33,837 nucleotides of DNA, from the NCBI GenBank assembly GCA_021818865.1, contig JAKASX010000035.1:1-33837 (forward strand). Direction: 5' to 3'. Below are positions 10,247 to 17,629 of this stretch, piece by piece. The stretch is from Acidobacteriota bacterium. Lineage in GTDB: Bacteria > Acidobacteriota > Terriglobia > Acidiferrales > UBA7541. The notes under the pieces were generated by a model. That model was not told the DNA's origin. It did no database searches and worked only from the letters and a program-made list of their open reading frames with translations. Within the stretch, counting starts at the first letter, position 1. The number at the start of each line of letters is the position of its first letter. The position numbers were made by a program, and so were the translations under genes.

Positions 10247-10367
10247 ACTGTCCTCGCTCGGTCAGCGGTTCCAACGGCCGCAGCTGCCTTTTCCCAGACT
10301 CCCTGGACGGAGCCACGCCCTTTCCAAAACGGGCGTTCGGCCGACGGGCTCGCTGAGAATTCCCAGC

Positions 10368-11489
10368 TTAGCGCGTCCGTTTGTAAAACGGCAGCGGAAC
10401 CACGCGCGCCAGCGCCTCGCGCCCACGCACGCTGATTTTCAATTCCGTGCCGGCCTCGGCCATGGCCGTCGGCACGTACGCCATGCCGATATTTTTCTTC
10501 AAAAAAGGCGCCGGTCCTCCGCTCGTCACGCGGCCGACGGGATCGGCTCCGCCCTGAGGATCGAGCACGGGATATTCCTCGCGGGCGATCGGTTTGTCCA
10601 CCATTTCGAAGCCGACCAGGCGGCGCGTGAGGCCGACCTCTTTTTGCCGGACGATCGGTTCGCGGCCGAGGAAATCGCCTTTGTCGAGTTTCGTGATCCA
10701 GCCGAGATTCGCTTCGAGCGGGGTGGTCGTTTCGTCGATTTCGTGGCCGTAGAGGCACATTGCCGCTTCCAGGCGCAGCGTATTGCGCGCGCCGAGGCCG
10801 CAGGGAACCAGACCCACCGGCTTTCCGGCTTCGAGCAGATCGTTCCAAAGCTTTTCGGAATGCTCGGGAGAAAAATAGAGTTCGACGCCGTCTTCGCCAG
10901 TGTAGCCGGTGCGCGCGACCAGGCAGTGGACCCCGTCCACGTTGCCGAGCGCAAAATGGTAGTAGCGAATCGCGGCCAGATCGAGAGTGGTGAATCGCTG
11001 GACGATTTCGAGCGCGCGCGGACCCTGAATCGCGAGTTGGGTGTAGCGCGAGCCGGCGTTTTCGAGTTCCGCGCCGAAGCGGTTGTGGCGCACGAAATGC
11101 TCGAAATCGCGATCCTGATTGGAAGCGTTCACGCAAAGGAAATAGTGCGTGTCGGAACGTTTGTGGACCAGCAGATCGTCCACGAAGCCGCCGCGCTCGG
11201 TCATCAAGCCGGAGTATTGAGCCTGGCCGACGACGAGTTTCGCGGCGTTGTTGCAGGTGACCCATTGAATGAGGTCGAGAGCGTGCGGGCCGCGCACTTC
11301 GATTTCGCCCATGTGGCTGACGTCGAAAATTCCGGCCGCGGTGCGGACGGCCAAATGTTCGGCGGCGATGCCGGAATATTCGACTGGCATGTCCCAGCCG
11401 CCGAAATTCACCATCTTCGCCCCCATGCGGCGATGGACGGGATTCAGTGCGGTTTTTCGGAGTGATGTTGTCGTGCCGGAGGCGCTCAC
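10368..11489 (-). CDS. gcvT: Glycine cleavage system aminomethyltransferase (T protein)
   Basis: A 373-residue tetrahydrofolate-dependent aminomethyltransferase that releases ammonia and forms 5,10-methylene-THF from aminomethyl-lipoyl-GcvH. Diagnostic segments are LRKTALNPVHRRMGAKMV, FGGWDMPVEYSGIAAEH, GIFDVSHMGEIEVRG and the later YTGEDGVELYFSPEH; the C-terminal barrel has VGRVTSGGPAPFLKKNIGMAYV. I chose GTG 11489 rather than the in-frame TTG at 11525. A good promoter (-10 at 11526-11531) would place the transcript start downstream of that TTG, and family members usually begin just before SLRKT. The gene is 327 bases upstream of gcvH on the same strand, so it may be co-transcribed with the others or run from its own transcript. 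Confidence 0.93.
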   Translation of the reverse strand: MSASGTTTSLRKTALNPVHRRMGAKMVNFGGWDMPVEYSGIAAEHLAVRTAAGIFDVSHMGEIEVRGPHALDLIQWVTCNNAAKLVVGQAQYSGLMTERGGFVDDLLVHKRSDTHYFLCVNASNQDRDFEHFVRHNRFGAELENAGSRYTQLAIQGPRALEIVQRFTTLDLAAIRYYHFALGNVDGVHCLVARTGYTGEDGVELYFSPEHSEKLWNDLLEAGKPVGLVPCGLGARNTLRLEAAMCLYGHEIDETTTPLEANLGWITKLDKGDFLGREPIVRQKEVGLTRRLVGFEMVDKPIAREEYPVLDPQGGADPVGRVTSGGPAPFLKKNIGMAYVPTAMAEAGTELKISVRGREALARVVPLPFYKRTR

Positions 11490-11525
11490 CGGTACCCGCG
11501 TCGTTTGAATTCGTGAAGAAATCAA

Positions 11526-11554
11526 AACGTAACACCCGCATTGTGGCCTGTCAA
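11526..11554 (-). promoter_or_regulatory. Sigma-70 type promoter for gcvT
   Basis: Read on the minus strand: TTGACA (11554-11549), a 17-base spacer, then TACGTT (11531-11526). The -35 is perfect and the -10 matches 4 of 6. The predicted start of transcription near 11519 leaves a leader of about 30 bases before GTG 11489. No glycine riboswitch is visible in or upstream of this leader. Confidence 0.6.
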
Positions 11555-13562
11555 GGAGCGGCCAGGACGGTCGCGGACCGCGTGGCGCCGAGTGCGATGC
11601 GGCTTCAAAAGCGGGGTTCAGGCGCCGATTTTGCCGATGAGCGCCTGGAAACGGGGATCAGAGCGAACCGCGTACACACAGACGGCCGGCGCGACAGTTC
11701 TTGCCGGCGGTACGTTTACTTTCAACGCGCCCACGCCGCCGGGCCCACCGAGCATTCAGGGCGGCGTCTTCTCCGGTTCGGGAACGGCGACGGGATCGGT
11801 GCTGAACCCCGGCGGCGCCGTCGCTCCAGGAACGTCCACGACGGTGGGCGCGATTGCAATCGCGAAGAGCACCATTCCAAGTAATTACACGCAGGGATCG
11901 GTGGGCGCATTCGACGTCAAGATCGGTGGAACGAGCGCCGGCCAGTTCGACACGCTGGCGATCGGCGGAGCGGCATCAATCAGCGGCGCGCTCAACATCA
12001 GCACTATCGGCGGATTCACGCCAACCGTAGGCCAGACGTTCGCCATTATGACGTATACGTCAGAGACGGGTACGTTTTCGTCAGTCACCTCCGGCTGGTG
12101 CGTCGCGTACAACAGCGCTTCGGCTGTGGCGACCTACGCGAATGCCAGTTGCAACGGGCATACTGGATTTGCGCTTACGGTGACGACTGCGGGTAACGGA
12201 ACTGGGACGGTGACGAGCAGTCCTGCGGGAATTGATTGCACAAGCGGCAGCGCAACGGGCTGCTCGGCCAGCTTTTCGAGCGGGACGAGCGTGACGCTCA
12301 CCGCAGCCCCTGCCTCCGGCTCCGTGTTCGCCGGTTGGAGCGGAAATTCGGCTTGCAGCGGGACCGGAACCTGCACGATCGGGATGAGCGCTGCGGAGTC
12401 AGTCACTGCAACATTTAATCCCACCTACGCGCTTACGGTGACGACTGCGGGTAACGGAACTGGGACGGTGACGAGCAGTCCTGCGGGAATTGATTGCACA
12501 AGCGGCAGCACGACAGGTTGCACGGCGAATTACGTGAGCGGGACGAGTGTGACGCTGACGGCGACGGCAGCATCAGGCTCCGTGTTTGCCGGTTGGAGCG
12601 GAAATTCGGCCTGCAGCGGAACGGGAACCTGCACGATTGCGATGACTGCTTCGGAAGCGGTCACCGCGACGTTCAACGCGGCAGCGCCTGCCGTGACGCT
12701 TTCCGTCAATAGCCTGACCTTCGGGCCGCAGGACGTGGGTTCGACGAGCGCGGCGCAATCGGTGACGCTGACCAATTCCGGCAACGCGGCGCTTTCCGTC
12801 AGCGGGGTCGCCGTCGGCGGAACGAATGCCGGCGATTTCGCGGAGACGAACACTTGTGGCACCAGCGTGGCCACCGGCGCGAATTGCACGATCACCGTGA
12901 CGTTCACCCCGAGCGCGGTTGGTTCGCGCAGCGCGAGCATCTCGATCGCCGACAACGCCAGCGGCAGCCCGCAAAGCATCTCGCTTTCGGGCACCGGCGT
13001 TGATTTCGCGGTTTCCGCCACGCCGGCCGACCAGCAGGCGAGCGCCGGCGGCACGGTCAGCTATGCCGTGACGGTGACGCCGCAGACGGGCGGCTTCCCG
13101 AACAGCGTGGCGCTGGCGGCTTCCGGTGCACCGGCTGGCGCGACGATTTCGTTTTCGCCGGCCGCCGTGACACCGGGTTCGAGCACAGCAACCAGCACGA
13201 TGACGGTTGTCTTGCCGGCAGCCTCGTCGGCACCGCCGGCAGTTGCCCCGAACGGATGGCCGCCGGGCGGGGTTGGCCTGGCGATGGTCGGGGCGGTGGG
13301 AATGCTACTGCTGCTCCTTCTGGTGGGAATCAGGCTAAAGAGCGGCGAAGGAAGTCCGCGCTTCACGCGAACGAGAGCGAAGCGTTTCGCGATGGGGTGC
13401 GTTCTGGCGTTGGCGCTGGGAGCGGGGCTGGCGGGTTGCGACGCCGGCTATCCGACTCCCACGCCGCCAGCGCCACAATCCACGAACTACACGGTGACGG
13501 TCACGGGGACTTCGGGCTCGCTCGATCACTCGGCGAGCGTAACGCTGACAGTGTCTCAGTAG
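11541..13562 (+). CDS. Secreted repeat protein (InlB-like repeats, choice-of-anchor D), 5'-truncated
   Basis: The frame encodes up to 673 residues but has no signal peptide. The first 45-50 residues are basic and look non-coding, and recognisable protein begins at YTQTAGATVLAGGTFT, the end of an autotransporter-like passenger. Then come two near-identical 86-residue InlB/Flg_new-type repeats (about 210-380, each with SVFAGWSGNSACSGTGTCTI), an ASH/choice-of-anchor D domain (about 384-487, SVNSLTFGPQDVGSTSAAQS), an Ig-like domain, a transmembrane helix (about 571-600) with a basic tail, and a second hydrophobic stretch ending in the lipobox-like LAGC (C633) before a Thr-rich beta tail TVTVTGTSGSLDHSASVTLT. 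The role is presumably cell-surface adhesion or structure. The only start is a TTG at 11541 that overlaps the gcvT promoter, so I read this as the 3' part of a larger gene cut off by rearrangement. Confidence 0.7.
   Translation: MWPVKERPGRSRTAWRRVRCGFKSGVQAPILPMSAWKRGSERTAYTQTAGATVLAGGTFTFNAPTPPGPPSIQGGVFSGSGTATGSVLNPGGAVAPGTSTTVGAIAIAKSTIPSNYTQGSVGAFDVKIGGTSAGQFDTLAIGGAASISGALNISTIGGFTPTVGQTFAIMTYTSETGTFSSVTSGWCVAYNSASAVATYANASCNGHTGFALTVTTAGNGTGTVTSSPAGIDCTSGSATGCSASFSSGTSVTLTAAPASGSVFAGWSGNSACSGTGTCTIGMSAAESVTATFNPTYALTVTTAGNGTGTVTSSPAGIDCTSGSTTGCTANYVSGTSVTLTATAASGSVFAGWSGNSACSGTGTCTIAMTASEAVTATFNAAAPAVTLSVNSLTFGPQDVGSTSAAQSVTLTNSGNAALSVSGVAVGGTNAGDFAETNTCGTSVATGANCTITVTFTPSAVGSRSASISIADNASGSPQSISLSGTGVDFAVSATPADQQASAGGTVSYAVTVTPQTGGFPNSVALAASGAPAGATISFSPAAVTPGSSTATSTMTVVLPAASSAPPAVAPNGWPPGGVGLAMVGAVGMLLLLLLVGIRLKSGEGSPRFTRTRAKRFAMGCVLALALGAGLAGCDAGYPTPTPPAPQSTNYTVTVTGTSGSLDHSASVTLTVSQ
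12171..12686 (+). repeat. Tandem 258-bp repeat inside the surface-protein gene
   Basis: The block beginning GCGCTTACGGTGACGACTGC occurs at 12171 and again at 12429, exactly 258 bases (86 codons) apart. The first 80 or so bases are identical and the rest is highly similar with mostly synonymous changes. The near-identity suggests recent duplication or gene conversion and a potential for copy-number change. Confidence 0.85.
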
Positions 13563-13584
13563 CGGATGGAGGGGGAGGAACGCG

Positions 13585-14169
13585 ATGAGGATCGGAGGCG
13601 GTGTGCTCGCGGCGGTGATGGCGGCTGCGTTTCTGGCGATGCCAGCAGCGGCACAACAGACGCCGAAGGTGGACGTGTCGCTGGGTTACAGCTACGTGCG
13701 GTCGAATCTGTTGCCCGATAACGGCTGCTGCTTCGGGATGAATGGAGGGTTCGGCTCAATCACCTACAACGTGAATTCGTGGCTGGGACTGACGGGGGAA
13801 GTCGGAGGTTATAACACGGGGAACGTGGAATCGACGGGAGCGGACCTGACGGTGGTTTCGTATTTATTCGGTCTCCAATTCACTCTGCGGCGAAGCAAGT
13901 ATTTCACTCCCTATGCGCATGTTCTGGTGGGGGCGGCGCACGTGGGAGGGACGCTGTACACGGGAACTGCGGGATCTCCGGGGTTGGGCGCGCAGACGGA
14001 TTTTGCGACGGCCATTGGCGGGGGAATCGACGCGAACGTAACGCGGCACGTGGCGATTCGGGTGTTTCAGGCCGATTATTTCTTCACGCAATTCGCGAAC
14101 GGCGTGAACGACCACCAAAACAGCCTGCGAATAAGCGTGGGCATCGTCTTCCATTTCGGCAAACGATAA
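13585..14169 (+). CDS. Outer-membrane beta-barrel protein (OmpA/OmpW-like small porin)
   Basis: A 194-residue protein with a clear signal peptide (GVLAAVMAAAFLAMPAAAQQ, cleavage after AAA or AQQ, about residue 25). It then has amphipathic strands typical of an eight-stranded barrel: VDVSLGYSYVRSN, ITYNVNSWLGLTGEVGGY, LQFTLRRSKYFTPYAHVLVGAAHV, HVAIRVFQADYFFTQFA, LRISVGIVFHFGKR. The arrangement matches the OMP_b-brl family. The ATG has GGAGG 7 bases upstream. It begins 22 bases after the surface-protein gene, so the two were probably one transcript; the truncation of the first gene leaves its promoter uncertain. Confidence 0.85.
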   Translation: MRIGGGVLAAVMAAAFLAMPAAAQQTPKVDVSLGYSYVRSNLLPDNGCCFGMNGGFGSITYNVNSWLGLTGEVGGYNTGNVESTGADLTVVSYLFGLQFTLRRSKYFTPYAHVLVGAAHVGGTLYTGTAGSPGLGAQTDFATAIGGGIDANVTRHVAIRVFQADYFFTQFANGVNDHQNSLRISVGIVFHFGKR

Positions 14170-14213
14170 CCGGCCGAGTGGGGCGTTTGAGGCCAAGAAG
14201 CCGCATCGTGAAG

Positions 14214-14252
14214 CTGTGGCGCTTGATTTAATCCTCAAAGCTCAAGCCGCAG
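14214..14252. terminator. Possible bidirectional hairpin between convergent genes
   Basis: CTGTGGCGCTTGA can pair with TCAAGCCGCAG with a two-base bulge and one G-U pair. The loop is AT-rich. It lies between the convergent barrel-protein and lipoprotein genes. There is no good T run, so support is modest. Confidence 0.35.
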
Positions 14253-14277
14253 ATCCGGGCCCGGAACGCCTTGCGAA

Positions 14278-16800
14278 CTAGCGCAAGGCGATTTCGATGA
14301 ACGGGTTCGGGAAGCCGGTTTGCTCGAGCGACAGGATAACGAGCTTGCCGGTGGTAACGATGTAGAAGATGGCGGCGTTGGGCGCTAGCGTGCCGCGGCC
14401 GTTGGACGAAACGACGTAGGCGCCGTTGATTTGGCTGGTGGTGACCACGCCGCCTTGCACCGAATCCAGCGTGCCGCTAAGACCGCCGGTGCCGTTGAAC
14501 GTCAAGATGCCAGAGGACGCGATCGGCGCTTGTGCGGCTGAGGGCGCCGAAACCAGCGGCTGAGTGCCGAAAAAGAGCGAGCCGTTGAGCGAGGCATTGC
14601 TGAACGCCTGATTGGCTTGCGGCTCGAACATCCCGAAGCTGGGACTCGACCCGGTGCCTTCGATGAACGCCTGATTCGAGCCGATCATGTAGCCGACGAC
14701 GGTGCTGGCGATGCCGCTGCCGGTCTGTGGGGCGAGCGTGAAGCGCCCGCTCGAATCGGTATTGAACGTTTCCGTGAACGTGGCGGAATTATTCGACGTA
14801 ATCGTGCCGCCGGCATCTTCGTCGTAGGCGAGCGTGGCCGTGCCGGTGGTGGTGGAGGAAAGCAGGCCCACCTGGCCATCGGGCGCCGGGCCGGACGTGG
14901 ATGACTGGGACTGATACACCATGTTTCCGTTGATCGAAGCGGTGGTGAACGGCGGCGGGCCCTGCTGCTCAACCACGCCGATGCGAACGGCTCCCGTCGT
15001 GGGGTCGCTGCCGATCGCAAACCATTCGTTGGTGGAAACAACGTAGAAATCGAAACTGCCTTCCGCGGAAGCGGAGGTCAGGGTGCCGCGGCCGTTCGAC
15101 GCGATGCTGAGCGTTCCAGTGAAGGCCTGGCTCGAGGACAGCGTGCCGGCGTCGTTTTCGTCGTAGAGGCCGTTCGAAACGGCGCCGCTCGTCACCGTGG
15201 CGCTGCCAATCACGACGTCGGGCTGAGCGGAAGCATCCCAACCCGACATACCGAAGGCATAGCCGCCGGACATGGCTGAAGTGGAGAAGACCTTAGTATC
15301 CTGCGCGGCGAGCGTGCCGGTGAAGTTTTCGCCGGTGGCGTCAGTTTCGGTCATGACGCCAATCGAAGCCGTGCCGGAAGAGATCGGGCCGAGCGCTAGA
15401 TTGAAATGGAACGTGTTGCCGCTCGCGTCGGTGAAGCTGAGCACGCCGCGATCGTCGCTGCCGACCGAATACGTGCCGGAGTTGATCGAAACGTTCGAGC
15501 CGGTGAGAGTGTGCGTCGCGTTTTCAATGTCTTCAACGCCGGTGGTGATGTTGCCGCTGCCGTCGGCGGTGAACGTGCCCGCCATGCCGGCGTCGTAGCC
15601 GCCGAGCAGGAAAGCGTATTGGCCGGTGAGCAGCGAATCCAGCGTCGGATTGATGGTGATCGAGAGCTGCTGGAGGGCCAGCGCCGCGGGCGTTTCGGAA
15701 TCGGTGGCCTGAACGGTGAACGTCGAGATCCCGGTGGCCGAGGGCGTGCCGCTGATCAGCCCGGCGGTGCTCAAGGTAAGGCCGGCGGGCAGCGAGCCGC
15801 TGGTGACGGTCCACGTGTACGGTGCCTGGCCGCCACTGACGGCGAGTTGGCTGCCGTAGGGAATGCTTTCAGTGCCGTTCGGCAGCCCCGTCGTGGTGAT
15901 GGAGAAGGGAACCGGATTCACAATGATGCTGAGCGGTTGCGTCAACGTGGCTGCGGTGGGCGTTTCCGAATCGGTGACTTGGACCGTGAAGCTCGCGGTT
16001 CCCGTGGCGGTGGGAACGCCGCCGATCACGCCGCTGTTGCTCAGGCTAAGGCCGGCGGGAAGCGAGCCGGCGACGACCCGCCACGAGTAGGGACCGACTC
16101 CGCCGGTGGCGACGAGGTTGACGGAATAACTGGTGTTGAGCGCGCCGTTTGGCAAGGAGGTGGTGGAAATGGCGAGCGCGGCGGGCGCGGCGATGCTGAT
16201 GCTGAGCGCCTGCGTGGCGGAAAGATTCACCGCGTCGGAAATCTGCACGGTGAACTGGAACGTGCCGGAGCCGGTGGGCGTGCCGCTGAGAATTCCGGAA
16301 GTGGTGTTCAGCGTGAGACCGGGCGGGAGCGCGCCAGAAATGACGCCCCAGGTGAAGGGTGCCGTGCCGCCGGCTTCAGTCATGGACTGGCTGTAGGCTG
16401 TGCCGGCGATTCCCGAGGGAAGCGTGGTAAGCGTAATCGAGGGCGGAGGATTCACAGCGATCGAGATCGCCGCTGTGTCGGCCGTGTTCGCGACGGCAGT
16501 GGCCGTGACGGTCACCGTCTGGGAGCTGGAAACCGACGTCGGGGCCTGGTAGGTGACGGTGTTGGTGGTCTGGCCGCTGAGCGTGCCCACCCCGCTCAAG
16601 CTCCAGGTGACGCCTTTATTCGAATTGTCGTTCGTCAGCGTGGCCGCGATATTGACGATCTGGCCCTGATCGATCGTCTGCGACGTGGCGGGAGAAAGCG
16701 TAATCGTGATGTCTGGCGCCGAACTGCCGCCGCATCCTGCCAGCAGAAGGAAAAGCAGCAAACTACCAATCAAAGCCAGTAAGGCGGAGGGCTTGCGCAC
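14278..16800 (-). CDS. Large lipoprotein with Ig-like (BIG2-like, He_PIG) domains and Acidobacteria-type C-terminal repeats
   Basis: An 840-residue protein starting at GTG 16800, with GGGAG 8 bases upstream. A lipoprotein signal (LLLFLLLAGCGG) puts the acylated Cys at about residue 23. A BIG2-like Ig domain (about 29-115) is followed by three He_PIG putative-Ig repeats (about 120-205, 210-295, 300-385), each with the pattern LPxGxxxxxYSxxxxxxGGxxPYTW...SGxLPAGLTLSxxGxIxGxPT. The last 450 residues consist of about four degenerate copies of a module seen as GQYAFLLGGYDAGMAGTFTADGSG followed by a strand ending in RGTL. I know this module only as an uncharacterised repeat in acidobacterial proteins. 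The protein is likely anchored in the outer membrane and surface-exposed or periplasmic; no enzymatic motif is seen. Confidence 0.85.
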   Translation of the reverse strand: MRKPSALLALIGSLLLFLLLAGCGGSSAPDITITLSPATSQTIDQGQIVNIAATLTNDNSNKGVTWSLSGVGTLSGQTTNTVTYQAPTSVSSSQTVTVTATAVANTADTAAISIAVNPPPSITLTTLPSGIAGTAYSQSMTEAGGTAPFTWGVISGALPPGLTLNTTSGILSGTPTGSGTFQFTVQISDAVNLSATQALSISIAAPAALAISTTSLPNGALNTSYSVNLVATGGVGPYSWRVVAGSLPAGLSLSNSGVIGGVPTATGTASFTVQVTDSETPTAATLTQPLSIIVNPVPFSITTTGLPNGTESIPYGSQLAVSGGQAPYTWTVTSGSLPAGLTLSTAGLISGTPSATGISTFTVQATDSETPAALALQQLSITINPTLDSLLTGQYAFLLGGYDAGMAGTFTADGSGNITTGVEDIENATHTLTGSNVSINSGTYSVGSDDRGVLSFTDASGNTFHFNLALGPISSGTASIGVMTETDATGENFTGTLAAQDTKVFSTSAMSGGYAFGMSGWDASAQPDVVIGSATVTSGAVSNGLYDENDAGTLSSSQAFTGTLSIASNGRGTLTSASAEGSFDFYVVSTNEWFAIGSDPTTGAVRIGVVEQQGPPPFTTASINGNMVYQSQSSTSGPAPDGQVGLLSSTTTGTATLAYDEDAGGTITSNNSATFTETFNTDSSGRFTLAPQTGSGIASTVVGYMIGSNQAFIEGTGSSPSFGMFEPQANQAFSNASLNGSLFFGTQPLVSAPSAAQAPIASSGILTFNGTGGLSGTLDSVQGGVVTTSQINGAYVVSSNGRGTLAPNAAIFYIVTTGKLVILSLEQTGFPNPFIEIALR

Positions 16801-17119
16801 GTGGACGCTCCCGAATCCTGTGAATCATTCCTATCCAGTATTTACGATGCCGGCGCCACCCCGCCAATTGCATGGCGCAACGGGCAACGCATCGTGAATT
16901 CTACCAGAGGAAACGCCACTCGTGGCGAGGAAGGCGGGGGAAATTGGAGGAAAAAGCGAGGGCCGGAAAGAGCTCGGCGGCAGACCAGGCGCCAGCCGTC
17001 CCTTTGCCAGAGCCATGTTTCGGGTGAAGGAATCGGGTGTGATGGCTGTCCCTCGCGGTCTATGATTTCCGCGCACTGCTCCGGCCATTTGCCACCGAGC
17101 AAGCCAAGGAGAAGGATGG
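16801..17119. other. 319-base divergent intergenic region
   Basis: This lies between the divergent lipoprotein (-) and small membrane protein (+) genes and must carry both promoters. On the minus strand a weak TTGGCG, 17 bases, TAAATA pair can be read about 50 bases before the lipoprotein GTG. I see no RNA gene or repeat, and the short open frames here have no family resemblance. Confidence 0.4.
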
Positions 17120-17509
17120 ATGGGAGTGTCCGGTTCACTGCTCCTTTTCATGCTGGCCGCGCTGGCTGATCTGGGATCGCCCGTGACCATCGTGTGGGGC
17201 TGGTCCCGGTGGAGGAAACGGCAACGGCCGGTAGGAAAGCTGGCGATGGCGTCGGCCGTGGGATTGGGTCTGGCGACGGCATCGGCGCTGCTCGCTGTGG
17301 GCGCGGCGGCCTACGCGCAGGCCATCGGAGGGTTTGCATTTTATGCGCCTCCTCTCATGCGAATCTACGTGGTCGGGGCTTTGCTCTCTCTGGCTGGGCT
17401 GGCGTTTGCGCTGGTGGGTGTTTGGCGTCGAAATCCGGTTCGCTGGCTGGCGATTGCCGCCGCGATCTGCACGCTGCTCTTTTGGCTGATTGCAGCAGGC
17501 AGCGAATAG
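17120..17509 (+). CDS. Small integral membrane protein, unknown function
   Basis: A 129-residue protein with four predicted membrane helices at about residues 4-25, 42-68, 76-99 and 107-125. Short basic loops (WSRWRKRQRPVGK, WRRNPVRW) sit on the putative cytoplasmic side. ATG 17120 follows an AAGGAG at 17106-17111; an overlapping ATG at 17116 is in another frame. I recognise no named family. It ends 120 bases before the convergent glnA stop, with a perfect palindrome between them. Confidence 0.6.
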   Translation: MGVSGSLLLFMLAALADLGSPVTIVWGWSRWRKRQRPVGKLAMASAVGLGLATASALLAVGAAAYAQAIGGFAFYAPPLMRIYVVGALLSLAGLAFALVGVWRRNPVRWLAIAAAICTLLFWLIAAGSE

Positions 17510-17587
17510 CCGGCGTGCGAGCCGAGCGCGGAGAGGTGGGAAGGCTGCCACAGGCAAGATGCCTGAGCCACGTTGAAGCGGAGCGGG

Positions 17588-17615
17588 GGTGGCACAGCCG
17601 CGCGGCTGTGCCACC
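17588..17615. terminator. Perfect 28-bp palindrome between convergent genes
   Basis: GGTGGCACAGCCGC at 17588-17601 is followed directly by its exact reverse complement to 17615. It lies between the convergent membrane-protein and glnA genes and could act as a bidirectional terminator. It also resembles the small GC-rich palindromes scattered in this genome, so it may be a repeat element recruited as a terminator. Confidence 0.6.
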
Positions 17616-17629
17616 GGCCCGTCAGGAAT

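Noticed and set aside
10102-11541. 479-codon open frame overlapping gcvT on the same strand
   Set aside because: Another frame of gcvT; the translation is Arg/Ser/Gly-rich while gcvT has clear conserved motifs.
11555-11700. Glycine riboswitch upstream of gcvT
   Set aside because: The conserved aptamer core could not be found on the minus strand, and the promoter at 11526-11554 leaves a leader of only about 30 bases.
12171-12686. CRISPR-like direct repeat
   Set aside because: Only two long units, both in frame and coding for InlB-like repeats; no spacers and no cas genes.
15406-16782. 458-codon open frame antisense to the Ig-like lipoprotein
   Set aside because: Shadow frame, Gly/Arg-rich, no signal or domain; the lipoprotein has a lipobox and regular Ig repeats.
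17588-17615. Operator site for a regulator of glnA
   Set aside because: The palindrome is at the 3' end of glnA between convergent genes, so a terminator or dispersed repeat is more likely.
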